Positions 1-12,607 are shown, counted from the stretch's first letter. The stretch is DNA of 64,000 bases from Rhabdophis nuchalis (GCA_039707465.1 CM077644.1:77708875-77772874), one strand, 5' to 3'. Numbers and translations are program-made. Notes: a model not told the origin generated them from the letters alone.

Positions 1-1003
1 ATATAATTGCAACATTATCTGTTTACAGAAATCTAAGATTCATCTTTTTTTATAAAAAGCAAGTGCAAAAATAGATTGTGTATTATCTGTTTCACTTATT
101 ATTCCCATGAGTGACTGTAACTGGAAGTTAATCGGGCTTTTAGCATGCCTTACAGTTCTATATAATAATACGTACAGTTAAGGAAGATAGGGGTCTATAG
201 ACATGTACAGTATGCTTTCCTATTTTAAAATTCCTTTCCTGTGTAACTATAATCAATTATTACAATATATGTTGGAGTTGTTATGTTTTGGCATTTTAAA
301 GAAAAGAGTTGATGGCTATTGAGGAAGTTTCTTCTTGTGTATTTACCACAACAGATTTCCATGAAGTTTTATGTGTGGATTAAAGTGGAGCAAAGGAATG
401 TATTTTCAGATACCAGTCTCAATAACTTAATCCAGTCATTCTGAATTCTGCAGTGTATGTCAAGAACTCAAAAAGAATGAATGCATTTGCTTAATAATTA
501 GATGGAAGGAGAGGGAAAGTTTTCCTTTTCCTTTTATTCTACTCTACCCCACCCTACCCTACCCTACTCTACTCTACTCTACTCTACTCATCACAATAAA
601 AATTAGGAAACAATCAGAAAGCTAAGTCATAAAGAAAAAAATTAAGCATATTTAGGAAACATACAGTATAACAAAAATTGTGTATGTGTGTGAACAGCCA
701 TTCTAGCCCTTTAAAATCTCAGTTACTGCCAAAATTATCATAATGATTGATTGGCGTTAGATACAAAATGACAATTATATTAAAAGGGTCCATTTCTTTT
801 TCTGATTTTGAGACAGAATTATCTAGTAATTTCTACACTAAATATTATATTTTAGAAAATTGCTAAGGTATCTGAAGATTCCATAAAAAACATTTTCAAT
901 TCTGTGTAATCATTCCTTGAATATAAAGCTTCTTTGCTGTTTCCAGAAGATAGATGTATTCTTCCAAAGGTAAAAAGTCCCACCAGTTTCGGTTCATCAC
1001 AAG
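1..1003. other. SGIP1 intronic sequence, no gene seen
   Basis: AT-rich sequence upstream of the first exon found here, assumed to be intron of SGIP1. It contains a pentanucleotide array and no convincing exon on either strand. Confidence 0.5.
537..589. repeat. (CTACT/CTACC)n pentanucleotide microsatellite
   Basis: About ten imperfect five-base units of the form CTACT, with CTACC variants in the middle. The type resembles the pentamer tails seeded by snake CR1 elements, but no CR1 body is recognisable next to it. Confidence 0.8.
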
Positions 1004-1172
1004 AGTGCTTTTTCAAAAGGGAACCGGACTTTGTTTTTTTCTTGAAGACGTTTCACTTCTCATCCAAGAAGCTTCTTCAGTTCTGACTGGAGGAGAAGAA
1101 GCTTCTTAGTTGAGAAGCGAAATATCTTCAAGAAAAAACAAAAGAAGTCCAGTTTCCTTTTGAAAAAGCACT
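1004..1172. repeat. Palindromic interspersed repeat (MITE-like)
   Basis: Two arms of about 80 bases in inverted orientation. The left arm starts AGTGCTTTTTCAAAAGG and contains CTTGAAGACGTTTCACTTCT; the right arm carries the reverse complements (GAAGCGAAATATCTTCAAG, CCTTTTGAAAAAGCACT). The arms differ by scattered substitutions. No target-site duplication was confirmed and the superfamily is not assigned. Confidence 0.7.
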
Positions 1173-2028
1173 TTTGGGACAACCGTGACTTGGATGATTG
1201 AGAATCTCCATAGGCATAGATTCATCAATATACATTCCCTCTTTATTTCATTTGTCACTAATAGAGAAATCCGAACTATACAGCAGTACACAATGAATAT
1301 TTGTGCAATCATTTTGCTGGGGGGGGGGGTTATGATAACAAAGGAAAGGGAAGGAAAAGAAAGGGAAAGGAAAGGAAATGAAAGGAAAATTAGTTTCAGA
1401 GCAAAAAATGTATTACTCCAGTAGTATGGGATCACTAAAAAAACTAAATTATCAACTTTTTCCAAAGCCTCATCTTGCATAAGCAAATTATTCAGAGCAT
1501 GCTTAGCAAATGGAACATTATTAATGCAACAAATATTACATAATAATTTATGATGCTGTATTTTAAAGCTCCATCCATCCACCCTCTCCTCGCAGCTGAG
1601 TGTTTTACTGACTGCATGAAGCATGTGATCAGTCAGTGCTTATAAGTTTCACTAATACTGACATGATAGATCAACCCTCCTGACAAGAATGTCTTCTTTG
1701 ATGCTTAAAGGGTTCAATTTAAGACTTAGGAAAACACCACCAAAATCTGATTGGTTGAATAGAGACCTTCTTTCTCTATTCCCTTGAAATAAATTTGATA
1801 GGGCTGTGCCAAATATTTAAAATGGGATCTTTGTAAAGTATTGTAACATTTGGCTTCCCCAAGCATCCAAGTCACCTCTTCCTAAACGCTTTCTTAGCTG
1901 CCTGTGCATTTGTTTGCAGGTACAATTTTGTATGCTGACTGCCCCCAAAGTGGCATTGCATGCACACATACAATACTACGCAGACAATCAGGCAAATCCT
2001 TCCAGCATTTACTCCAAACCATCTGGAG

Positions 2029-2162
2029 CAGGGGTCTCCAACCTTTGCAACTTTAAGTCTGAAGGACTTCAGCTCCCAGACTTCTCCAGCCAGCTTTGCT
2101 GGCTGGAGAATTCTGGGAGCTAAGTCCTTCAGACTTAAAGTTGCAAAGGTTGGAGACCCCTG
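2029..2162. mobile_element. hAT MITE, palindromic, with 8-bp TSD
   Basis: A 134-bp nearly perfect palindrome beginning CAGGGGTCTCCAACCTTTGC and ending with its complement. It is flanked by the exact 8-bp direct repeat ATCTGGAG (2021-2028 and 2163-2170), the size made by hAT transposases. No coding capacity. Confidence 0.9.
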
Positions 2163-2170
2163 ATCTGGAG

Positions 2171-3533
2171 GATGTGTTTGCTTTCACTCTTTAAGGAGGG
2201 GCACTTCATTCACCCTACATGTTTCACAAAGCATCCCTTCCAAATGCTTTGTGCAGCCCTACGTATATATATTTTTCATCTTGGAAGAAAGAAGATGTAC
2301 TATTTATTAGAACGGATAATATAATAAGTATGTATACTTACCAGTTTTATGGGCCATTTTTATATTTTCCCTTTGGCAGCATGAGAGCAACTGCAGCATT
2401 CTTCCTTCCTGTGATATACACTAATCACTGCTGTACACGCACCGGGCATACAAGGAGTCCATGCTGTGAATTCCTTCCATGCTGCAACTGTTCTAGTTTC
2501 CAGGAAGAATACTGATAGAGTAGAAAGAAGACACAGCTTGAATTCTTTCAATTAAAACAAACTTTTGATGTTACCAAACATAAGTAATAGCTTAGATGTC
2601 ATTGGAAGTCATTTGGGATATATGATATTGGAGTTCTGGTAGGGTAATTTTAAAAATCCCTCATCTTCTTAAGTTTCAAAAAAGACATTCTAGTCTGTTG
2701 GCAAAAAAACAAAAAAAAAAGAATTTGTATGGTAGTTGGATTTACATTGGCATGTGACTTAAATCAGTTTCAGTATTATTCTTTTATAATGAATGATTAT
2801 ACTTAAATGAAACAGCTTGTTTAACAACTGTCTGTGGCAATTTAGAACACGTGTTTGACGATTTGGGAAAAATTACCTTGAAAGAGTAAGAAATATATCA
2901 ATTTCTTAAATTCTGGGCATGCATTTTTCTCCAGAGTAATATCAGATTTTCACTAATTCCATGAATCGTCCTTGGTTGTTATCTGATTTGCCAGCTTTTT
3001 ATTCTTCTTCTTTTTTTTTACTGTGATTGACCATTCACTGAGGTTGCAAATCCATTTACATGGGAGTATACGGTATTCATATTTCTAAATAAATGCGTGT
3101 ATGTTTGCAGTGTACCTTTTTTTACCACTGTTAATTGATTGCAGTGTCTCCGATTAAATTTTTAGAACAATAGCTTACTGTCCATTTATTGACAAGTTAA
3201 TATTAAAGAAAGAAGGCAATATTTTGGAATGCTGAACACTTAATCTAAAATGGTGCAGTTCAACCAGTGTTCCTTCTGAATTAAAGTCTATAAGCTTTAT
3301 GCGCAAGCAAATATAGCCCAAGCATATATATATTGTTATGTACGTGTAAAAACTGCACTGGCTCAAAAGCAGAGAAATTTGTTCTACTTCATGGTGACCT
3401 ATCTGTTTTTATTTCATCACGTTTGAGTCCACATATATGAATGTATATGTTTACTCAGTAACCCCTGACCCAAGTCCCCAGCTGGTTTTGCAGTTGGTTA
3501 GCTTGATTGACTCTCCATCCTGTGGAATATATA
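2171..3533. other. Intronic sequence, nothing recognised
   Basis: AT-rich intron with short A and T runs. No exon, SINE head or clear repeat was identified. Confidence 0.4.
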
Positions 3534-3541
3534 CTTTAAAG

Positions 3542-3655
3542 TAGTGTTTCTCAACCCTGGTCACCTGAAGATGCATGGACTTCAACTCCCAGAATCCCCC
3601 AGCCAGCAGTCAACTCTGCATGCATCTTCAGGTGGGCCAAGGTTGAGAAGCATTG
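3542..3655. mobile_element. hAT MITE with 8-bp TSD
   Basis: A 114-bp element with imperfect inverted ends (TAGTGTTTCTCAACC against GGTTGAGAAGCATTG) and the core CTTCAACTCCCAGAATCCCC shared with other MITEs here. Flanked by exact CTTTAAAG repeats at 3534-3541 and 3656-3663. It sits only 69 bp upstream of SGIP1 exon A. Confidence 0.88.
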
Positions 3656-3724
3656 CTTTAAAGATACGAGGGAGCTGTCATAAGAGCAGCTTAACCCCAT
3701 ACTGATAGTGTACATTTCTTTCAG

Positions 3725-3843
3725 GGTCATCTTCACCTGCTCGTCCTTCGACCCCATTGACATCTTGCAGCAGTCCTACCCCCCCACCACCTCCACCTAG
3801 ACCCCCATCTCGTCCAAAGTTACCTCCGGGAAAGCCAGATGTG
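3725..3843 (+). CDS. SGIP1: SGIP1 exon A: Pro/Ser-rich SH3-ligand region
   Basis: First SGIP1 exon recognisable in the window. It is preceded by a pyrimidine-rich tract ending in TTTCAG and followed by the donor GTATGT. Two bases (GG) complete a codon from an upstream exon outside the window, then 39 codons follow. They encode a Ser/Pro-rich segment with [14 protein letters not shown] and KLPPGKP stretches, which look like class I/II SH3 ligands. SGIP1 is a neuronal endocytic adaptor at the plasma membrane that binds endophilin, intersectin, Eps15 and AP-2 during clathrin-mediated endocytosis; the proline-rich part is the SH3-binding region (family knowledge). The end at 3843 is chosen because GATGTG then joins in frame to the SRPFSPP exon. 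An earlier GT at 3841 would remove one Val without changing the frame. Confidence 0.93.
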
Positions 3844-5558
3844 GTATGTTTTAGTTTTTTTTTAAACAAATTGCTAACTCCACTGAGTTGGGACGTCTCT
3901 TGCCTAGTATAGGGACACTAAATACTGTATATATGAAACAAAATATTATATTAACCACAGTGGGCTGGCTTGGTTGTGAGTATGAGGAATAGAAGTATAA
4001 TAATTAAGTAAATGAATAAAAAATGTAAAATTATGTTTGTTAGGTCTCTAGTTAAATTCCTGATTTTGTTTAAAAAATATTCAAAAGAGTATTATAATGT
4101 AATGTTAGATTTTTAAAATAATTAAATATAAAATTGTGAGATAGTTTTGTTGGCTTTCATGAACATTTTTTTAGAATTATTACTTTAGCAAAAATATCAA
4201 GAAATGATAATAATTTATCATTCTTTATAATTTCAAATCAATCACCGTTGCTACTATTTGCAAGTATTTCTTGACAAGGTAATCTCATATTTATTAAAAA
4301 TATAGGCTTGGAAAAGACTTGTACTTCATAGACTAAAATATGAAGCTGGAATGTGAATTTTGCTACAATATCTTCACCTGTTTTCCATGACTCCATCCTT
4401 ACCCAAGAAGGAGGAATAGGAAAGAATTACTGGATATTTGTTACAGAGAAGTCTAGCGAAATAGCAATTCTGATACAAAGAATTCAGAATTCAGTATATT
4501 ATAAGATTGTACTACTCTTGCTTCATCAAGAGTCACCAAAAATGAGACCACTCAGTCCACAGGAGCATCATTAGCTTTGGGCATCGAGCGAGAAGATAGA
4601 GAGAAAGGTCTATATTTGCAGCCTATAGCACGAGGAAGGTTTATTATAATTAATATATGCCTTTCAGGTAGTACCTGCCCTTGAAATTAGAACGGATAGA
4701 CATCTGAAGGCTCTTAGCATTAATGCTTTGTCCATTATAGTTAAAACTGGAACAGTTTCTTATTATTACCTTATTTTCAAGGCCCCATAAGTGTTTTACT
4801 CTTCTGTGCTGGAATTCTCAATGTCTTGCCTTGCCCCTTGAGACCTTCCATCCAGGGATGGAACTCTAGACTTAAACATAGATTGAATTAAACTATTAGC
4901 TTTCCTTTACAAATTAATTTGTAGGGTGGCTGAAAGCCAGTAGGTCAGGACGCTCTGCTCCTTTGATAAACTGTTCTCTGAGAGCAATGGAAATAGGGTT
5001 GAAGTTTGTGGGATGCAAAGGGAAATCAGCTAACAATTTAGTCTCAATCTCCTATCAGGTGAATCCTTATTATAATATTCCCATTTCCTGAAAGGCTGAA
5101 TTCTCAATCTATAGATTAGGTTGGAATAGGTAACTTTTGTTATCTATTGACCTTTCAAATGTGATAAAATCATACATGGTTTGGGGGTTGGTTTGGGGAT
5201 TTTTAAGAATGAATGGATGGGTTTGCCCCTTAAGAAAGGAAAGATTTAATTTTGATTCTTCAAAGCCTTCAAAACAAACCAAAACAAAAATGGCCCTTAT
5301 CTTTGGTGTCACACTCTTCTTGGATGAAGAGAGGAAGTTGGCAAACCAAAGATTATATTGATTAAAGATTAAACTTGCGATCAATTGTAGCCAGGCTGCT
5401 GAGAAATCAGGGTAAGTATCTACTTGATATTTATGGATTAATCCTCATGTTATCCCCAAATCTAAGACTATGTAGAGTTATGAATATTTTTGAGTACTGA
5501 GTGGATTCCTTAAGTGATTATTGTGTGTATTTTTAATGTTCTTTGTGTTTATCTATAG
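3844..5558 (+). other. SGIP1 intron, no transposon recognised
   Basis: 1,715-bp AT-rich intron between exons A and B. Short open frames around 5109-5384 on both strands have no recognisable protein features. Confidence 0.5.
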
Positions 5559-5685
5559 TCCAGACCTTTCAGCCCTCCAATTCATTCATCTAGTCCTCCT
5601 CCAATAGCACCTTTAGCTCGTGCCGAAAGCACTTCTTCTATTTCATCCACCAATTCCTTGAGTGCAGCTACTACTCCTACAATTG
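5559..5685 (+). CDS. SGIP1: SGIP1 exon B: Ser/Pro/Thr-rich linker
   Basis: Begins after TCTATAG and ends before GTAACA. In frame with the preceding exon it reads [20 protein letters not shown], then a Ser/Thr-rich stretch ([22 protein letters not shown]). This is a distinctive vertebrate SGIP1 sequence and separates the gene from its paralogues FCHO1 and FCHO2, which share the muHD but begin with an F-BAR domain. The exon ends in phase 1: one G is carried into the next exon to make a Glu codon. The region is predicted to be disordered and continues the SH3-ligand/phosphorylation-prone linker. The upstream intron is 1,715 bp; the downstream one is 6,862 bp. Confidence 0.96.
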
Positions 5686-5926
5686 GTAACAACTTTTTTT
5701 TTCTTTTGAACAATAGTTTCTGTTAGCAGAATGGCATAAATCCTTTGGTTTTTGAATTTTTTAATTTCGGTTATATTTTCTTTGTTTCGTTGTCATCATC
5801 ATGCTGCATAAAAGCAGAAAAAACAGGGAAAAATCATAGAGAATTGCAGCTGTGATTCTCTTTAGACCACTACATTTTTTACATCTTTATATATGCAATA
5901 GTAGGGTGTTATGGATCAGGGATGCT

Positions 5927-6109
5927 CAATCCCTGGGCTGTGGGCCAGTGATGGTTCGCAGTCTGTTAGGAAGTGTTGGAGCAAGTGAGCGAAGGTACAT
6001 CTGCACATGTGCAGGATCTAGGTTGCGTGTGAAACCATCCTTCCCTGTTTCAAGAAAGATGATTTTTCTTCCGAAACTGCTCCCTGGCACCAGAAAGTTT
6101 TGGGTACGC
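5927..6109. mobile_element. hAT-type non-autonomous element
   Basis: 183 bp starting CAGGGATGCTCAATCCCTGG, with the internal pattern GTCTGTTAGGAAG..GAGCGAAGG and GGATCTAGGTTGCG seen in widespread Charlie-like vertebrate repeats, ending near TTTTGGGTACGC. The candidate 8-bp TSD (TTATGGAT at 5919-5926, TTATAGAT at 6110-6117) matches in 7 of 8 bases. Confidence 0.65.
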
Positions 6110-6587
6110 TTATAGATTACAAAAAGTATTATACAGATTATATATGATAGTAGGATCTAAAGGAGAATACATTCATGTTCTGCATACACACTCATTTTTT
6201 CCCTAAGTTGTACAGACAGAACACACTCCTAACTAACATACATTGGGACAGAAAATTACATCTTTAAATGTGCCTTTTTTCCAAGAAGGAAACAGAGCAA
6301 GAAAGATCTCATGCAATTTCAGATTTTTGCATTAAAAAGTTCTTAGTTAAAACCAACATAGTTTTAAACTACTGCTTTGTACTAAATTAAATTGAACTAT
6401 GTGCTTTCGGATAATCTATTCAGAAGGTGCATATGTATAGAATTGTCATGTATATTGTTTAATATCTTGGCAATTTAATAGAGACCGAAGGAAGGAAGGA
6501 AGAGAAATTAGCTTTGTTTCACCCAAGTATTCTAATTTTACATTTCAAAGGAAACAGAATGTGAAAAGGCTGCTGTGTCTAACCATT

Positions 6588-6806
6588 GGTGGCATAGTGG
6601 TTAAAATGCAGTATTGCAAACAAACTCTCCCCACAGCCTGGAGTTCGATCCTGACTGGGCTGAAGGTTGACTCAGCCTTCCATCCTTCCGAGGTCAGTAA
6701 AATGAGGACCCAGATTATTGGGGACAATGTGCTGACATTGTAAACTGCCCAGCATGTGCTGTAAAGCACTGTGAAGCGGTATATAAATGTAAGTGCTAGT
6801 GCTAGT
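6588..6806 (+). mobile_element. tRNA-derived SINE (squamate type)
   Basis: The head has a full polymerase III A box (TGGCATAGTGG, 6590-6600) and B box (AGTTCGATCC, 6642-6651) at tRNA-like spacing. The body contains GGTCAGTAAAATGAGGACCC and the tail ends GAAGCGGTATATAAATGTAA followed by short AGTGCT repeats. Such SINEs use a LINE partner's machinery. It lies in the intron between exons B and C. Confidence 0.8.
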
Positions 6807-7090
6807 ATAAGCTCCTCTCTGCTACAGTCTATGGCATTGGCAGAAAACTAACTGCACACCAGAACACGACTTTTCTAATCAATATCGGAGGACAAAGGTG
6901 TGTTGATATTTTCACCACCTTGAGTTATTTGTAAAAGCTAATACAGGTGGAATATAAATAAATAAAAAATGATGTCCAGTATCCAAGAGCATCTTTCTTG
7001 TCCCTTAATGTCTATCATCAAAGAAATCCCACTCCCCTAAAAAAAGAGTAATCTGAAATGTATTTGACTATAAGTAGCTCAGGTTGGTAG

Positions 7091-7236
7091 TTGGGCTGTT
7101 GGGCTGAACTCCAAGCTTGGCAATTTGGTTGCAAATGTTTCGTCACAGTTCAAAGAGACATCAGCAGTGTGCTTTGAATTGTGCTCATCTGTGCACAATC
7201 AAATTGCCAAGCTTGGAGCTCAGACCAACAGCCCAG
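7091..7236. repeat. Palindromic repeat
   Basis: Inverted arms of about 40 bases: the left arm contains CCAAGCTTGGCAATTTGGTT; the right arm contains AAATTGCCAAGCTTGGAG and CAACAGCCCAG. A spacer of about 65 bases separates them. Its structure is MITE-like but no TSD is visible. Confidence 0.6.
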
Positions 7237-9165
7237 TCGTCTTGTTATCATGGTGGCACATACCTTGGCAGACTATTTCTGGAAATTGGTCTTTTTAATC
7301 ATGTCCTTCAACCCTGTTAGTGGGAATGTAGAAATTCAGAGGTGGGGAATTGTCAGGTTTCCTCTTATAGCTACATGAGGTGCCCGGTTAAAGACAAAAC
7401 GTAGATTGCCACTATTTGCTGCCTGCGGAGAAAAACTCTTCATTTTTATAGATCATGACCACAGGTGGAGGATGTCCAATCTAAGTAAAACAGCAATACA
7501 TCAGGAGTGAGCTTGTTTGTTTGGGAAAGACTACAAGATAGATAGCTTGGTGCGTTCTAGGTATTTTTTAAGTTTATTTCTCCTCTGCCTTGATTACTGT
7601 AGTTTTAATAGCAAAGGATTATAGCACGTAGAGTTCAAAACATCTGGAATGGGTCAGATTTATACTTGCTCGAGAGACTAAAGAAGAACAGCAGTCTGAC
7701 TATTTGATAATTGCCGGAATTATTGCTAAATTAAATATACTTATGCTAAATATTTGCAAGATTCTGGAAATGCAATTGTGAGTAGAAAAAGCAGGAACAA
7801 GCTACATATTGACATTGTCAAAATAATGTTATGAACAAGATGTGTTTTTAAAAAAAATGAACTGAAGAAAATGAATAACAATACAACTTTAAAGCATCTA
7901 AAATGTTTAATATGAACCTACTAAGAATTTGAAATGTGAAAAAAAATACTTAAAATATTATTTGTCCCTTAAAAAAACTGCATTGTTAAATTGTAAATTC
8001 TCTACTTATCCTTTCCTTTTGTTTCATTGTTTCTTTAGTCTTTTTTGTTCTTCCTGCTCTTTTCTTTGCTGCTTCTTTCACTTCTGTTTTCATTCTCATC
8101 TTCTTGAATCATATATTGTGATTTCCACTGCCATCCTCAGTTTCAGTTGCATAACTATTTAAAAAAATCTTTTGTCAGATGTAGTTCATTCTGCTACAGA
8201 TTTCAGATTTTGATCTGCTTCTTGTTTCGTCAATATTTGTGCCCTTTTATGCTTCAATTTTGTGGCAATTAATTCTCATTTATTTCTAGGCTACAATCTT
8301 TTCTTTGCTCTTCTTTGGTCTCATTCTACTATTAATCAAACTTCTGCTTTATCACCATTTCTGTTATGCCCGTCTTATGTCAATTTTCTCTCAAATCGTT
8401 TCTAGTCTATGTGGATAGAAAAGGCATTTTGATTATCTACCTAATTATTCTGATTGAAGTCAGAATGGCAACAGTCGGAATATTCTTTCACAATAAATCA
8501 AAGTTGACAATATGAGAAATCAGAATCAATTGATATGATTGTATTTTTCTTTACACGCTGGTCACTGTAATTTCTTACCCTTTACAGAAAGTTTTCCAAC
8601 TTTTAACTCTTATTTTGTTGTAATTGCTTTTGTTATTAGGAAATGAATTTCCTTTTGGCTAGAGCATGCATTCAACGAATAAGTTGTTAAAACATTTAAT
8701 CAAGTGCTTCAAAATCTTTGTTGCCTTTCTGAAAAATCTAAATTCAATTTCATTGCCTATTATGCATAATGTGAAATTGGGAAGAGGGTCTGAGGCACGT
8801 TTCTGACTTCTTTGCAAGTTCATTATTTACCTCTGTTTTTATTTGCTGTTGGTCAATAAAACGTTTTATCAGTCAGTGGAATGAATAGCAACTCACCTAA
8901 TGCTATAATGTTGTAAAATGTGGTCTTTGAGTAGGCTGTGTCATCAGTGACTCAAAAGTTTGTACTGTACATGAAGCTGAGTGTTCCATGTAGTAGTACA
9001 TTTTATAGAAAACTGAATTTATTTAATGCAGTGTTTAAGGAACATGCATCAAATCTTCAAACAGCAAGAGTATTTCAGAAATTACAGTTGCAAATCTTGC
9101 AGACTGATTTGTAAAAACTATAAAGATAAAACAAAAGCATGTTTAATTAGCCATATATAATTTAC
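7237..9165. other. SGIP1 intron, nothing recognised
   Basis: AT-rich intron. A pyrimidine-rich patch near 8010-8100 gives a Phe/Cys/Ser-rich open frame that is compositional rather than genic. Confidence 0.4.
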
Positions 9166-9538
9166 CTTAGAAAAATTATTTTGTTTAGGGGAACTGCTCA
9201 GATATCTTTAATTAAACCTTCCATAGAAATTAAAATTACCAAGATATTACAGTTGTATTTACAGTAGATTGATGGTCTTGGAGATTTTGTTAAATATATA
9301 ATGGGATATAGGCAGGCTGTTGTACAAAATAATTATGAGAATTATGAAAGAAAAATGGCTAAGAAATCATTGGCTCTTATTTTACCATTGTTATATTTAA
9401 TGATTATTTATGTGTTACAAATAAATGGCTAAGCATTATTTATGTTTAGAATATTAAAATAACTCAAACTAGGTGTATGTAAATATTACATTTAAATTCT
9501 TAATTTCTATATTTGAAATTTGTTGAATCTGTATTTCT
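9166..9538 (+). repeat. 373-bp tandem duplication, copy 1
   Basis: Starts CTTAGAAAAATTATTTTG and runs into an immediately adjacent second copy. By eye the copies differ at only about two positions (TTACAG against TTCCAG; GTGTATG against GTGTATA). The unit is AT-rich intron sequence without a recognised transposon. Confidence 0.93.
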
Positions 9539-9911
9539 CTTAGAAAAATTATTTTGTTTAGGGGAACTGCTCAGATATCTTTAATTAAACCTTCCATAGA
9601 AATTAAAATTACCAAGATATTCCAGTTGTATTTACAGTAGATTGATGGTCTTGGAGATTTTGTTAAATATATAATGGGATATAGGCAGGCTGTTGTACAA
9701 AATAATTATGAGAATTATGAAAGAAAAATGGCTAAGAAATCATTGGCTCTTATTTTACCATTGTTATATTTAATGATTATTTATGTGTTACAAATAAATG
9801 GCTAAGCATTATTTATGTTTAGAATATTAAAATAACTCAAACTAGGTGTATATAAATATTACATTTAAATTCTTAATTTCTATATTTGAAATTTGTTGAA
9901 TCTGTATTTCT
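9539..9911 (+). repeat. 373-bp tandem duplication, copy 2
   Basis: Second, head-to-tail copy of the preceding unit at an offset of exactly 373 bases. Near identity implies a recent event or an assembly artefact. Confidence 0.93.
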
Positions 9912-12547
9912 GTACTACAGAGAGCCAATGGAAAGATCACATTCTTGGCAAACCACTTTTAAGACTATTTTTAATGTGTTATTGAACGCAAGAATTTTCT
10001 TGTATTAAATTGAGCTGTTTTGTCCTTTTGATATTGTTGGATGTCTGTGGCCATGCTCAAAAATTTGTTTCATTGTTCTAAATGAAGAAAACAATCATTA
10101 AAATGTCAAATTCTGTATTCTCCCCATGCTCTCGCTGAGCAGGGCCGGAGGGAAGGACCGTATTTCCCACAGGTACCCTAATTTTAACAATCTCCCTTAC
10201 ATTTTTCTTACAAGATGAGGGGGGGAAACACACACTGGGGAATGTTTCAGAATGTATTGGCTTTGGAAGACAATAAATGGAATTTAGCCTTCTAAAAACA
10301 AGAATGTTTACTTACCATATCTGTTCAAAAGCATCATTTACTCCAAAAGCCTCTTGATGCTGTCAAAATTGGTAATGCAGTCAGTTATTGAATGAGATGG
10401 AATGGGCTTGGCCAACTGCATATGTCACAAGGTGTGCTGAATATCTTCAATGGCTTAGCATGTAATAATTTCTAGCTGAAGGCAAAAACATGATGGACAG
10501 TTTCTATTGTGGGGATGAAGTGGCAATTGCAGTTGAACCAATCTTGGTTGTACAAAGATTAGTTTGGGCCTTTCATTTGAACAATCAACATAGATTTCAG
10601 AATACATGCTAGGAACTTGTCCTTTGGACAGGTCCCTTTCTTGCTGGGTCTTCATCACAGCTGGATCACAAAACATGCAAGCTATTCCCATTTACAGCAA
10701 ATCTGATGAAGGGAGGGGGAATATACATTGGGAAAAATATTCATATTGCAAGAAGGATTGAATGGAATATACTTGAAAACAGAGAAATCCATTAAGGTTT
10801 TGGATTTTAAAAAAAATAACACTTCAATAGGTAAAATTGCAATAGGCAGGAGGAGCTGGGAAAGACAAGATTTTAAATCTATGAATGTAAAAAAAATATG
10901 AAGTGGTTGCCCACACATTCATTTAAAATAAAGAATAATGCTTAGCAGCACAGAGATTTCATGCTTCTCAGTCTTACATTATTTTATCACGCATTGTTTT
11001 TTTAGTTTCTGAGATTTATTCCGTATATTTATACTTTGTCCAAAAGAATACCGCATAGTTTTTGTTCATTCATTTGCCCTTTCTTATACTTGTTTTTGTG
11101 TTAGTGGTAGTATTGAACATGACTTTGATAATAAAAGAGATGTGTCCACCATTTCTATGTAAAACCTTTTTTTATTGTAATATATGTGGATTTGGTCAAT
11201 TAGGAGCTCCTTGGTTTTCATTTAGAATTTGTGTTTTCATTGTTTTTCTTTTGCGTTTCTTTTGCTTGTGGGTTTCGGAAGATGATACTTATAATGACAA
11301 ATTGTCCATGTTTGCAAGGCACTGTGAAACATCTGCAGGTACCGTACAAGCAGAGTTGTGTGTTTTTTAAATGCTTTCTTCACTACCACTCTCCCTGCTA
11401 TGAGAGTGAAATGCATTAAATGCATGGCTGATATAGAGGAACTCATGTTGCACATAAAAATGCAGTCTTCTGAATGCTTGAATGAGTTTCTAAGTGGCGA
11501 CATAATTTTTGATACTTTGATACAGGAATAACAAAATTTACTAAGGACTATTATGCACAAAAAATTAATTATATATGTTCTTCTTCCAAAACGTAGACAC
11601 AAAGACATCCATGCATACATACATACATGCCTATATCGATACATGTATTGTTTCCAGGAATTTCAGAATTAGGTATGCATTAATTTCAGTAATAGAAGTT
11701 CATCACGTAATTCCAATTGTTAGTCATGTTGTTGCCTGAATCCTTAAGTAATGAAAGTAAAAAAAAACCTTCTAATTGCTGACAAGTAATGTTAAAAGCT
11801 TCTTCCTTTGGAATTTTAATAAAGTAAAAAGGATGGATAAAACCCTGCACTTAACAAGCATTACAGAAATTCTGTCCACCAGTTTATTAATCTCAAATAA
11901 GCATTGCTACTTGGATAAACTCTGCGCCAGATATTAACATCCCCCTGGGAAGGCCATCAATTTTGAAGATCCATTAGAGCAGATTTACAGTGTATGTTAC
12001 CTTTACAAATAGTGCATGTGTGGTTCCAGAAACTTCTTCAGGCCTCCCCTTGATTCATGATTGTTTTAAGACGTAATTGTAGCATTATTTGGTTCTCTAT
12101 TTTTAAATGTTTCATGCTCAAACAACTTTGCAAGATTGCAGCTTCAACTTTCAAAGGGAAAAGACATGTAAATGGCAAATTCCACACAAAGCGATTGGAA
12201 TTAAACTATATTAAACTGATACCAGTCATTGATATTATACCCCACTAAGAAAAAATAAAATAGCATTAAAGAAGAGAGAGAGAAAAAAAATCTCAATCAC
12301 TTTTTCAGAAGTTCACAGTTATCCCCATCTGGTAGGATTCCATACTTGCTTATTTTGTTTCTTCCCAAAACAAAACAAGACCGTTGTGGATTAAAATCCT
12401 CCCCAATTTTCCTTGCACATTAACAACTTGCAGCATCTCCTCTTTCCCTGTAGTGAGATTAATAACCTGCCTTTCTGACTCACACTTATGTCCTTCTCTC
12501 TCCTCTCCTTAACCTTTCCCATTCCGCTTCAACTCCCGGCCATACAG
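9912..12547 (+). other. SGIP1 intron, remainder before exon C
   Basis: AT-rich intron ending in a CT-rich tract before exon C. Open frames near 11062-11644 have no domain-like content. Confidence 0.4.
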
Positions 12548-12607
12548 AGAATGAGCAGCCTTCTCTCGTCTGGTTTGACAGAGGAAAGTTTTATTTGACT
12601 TTTGAAG
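12548..12607 (+). CDS. SGIP1: SGIP1 exon C: 60-bp linker exon leading into the muHD
   Basis: A small exon between CATACAG and GTAAGT. With the G carried over it encodes [20 protein letters not shown] and leaves one G for the next codon. The peptide matches the known SGIP1 sequence just before the mu-homology domain. Its length is a multiple of three and both boundaries are phase 1, so skipping it would keep the frame: a possible cassette exon, by structure only. It was found by looking for this conserved peptide between the flanking exons, because it is too short to stand out as an open frame. The intron after it is 36,021 bp, by far the longest here. Confidence 0.95.

Noticed and set aside
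6588..6660. Possible functional tRNA gene (A and B boxes present)
   Set aside because: No complete cloverleaf, and the sequence continues into a SINE body and tail.
10682..11644. Frames of 78-135 codons that might be extra exons
   Set aside because: No family resemblance, no splice-site support, and not needed to keep the SGIP1 frame.
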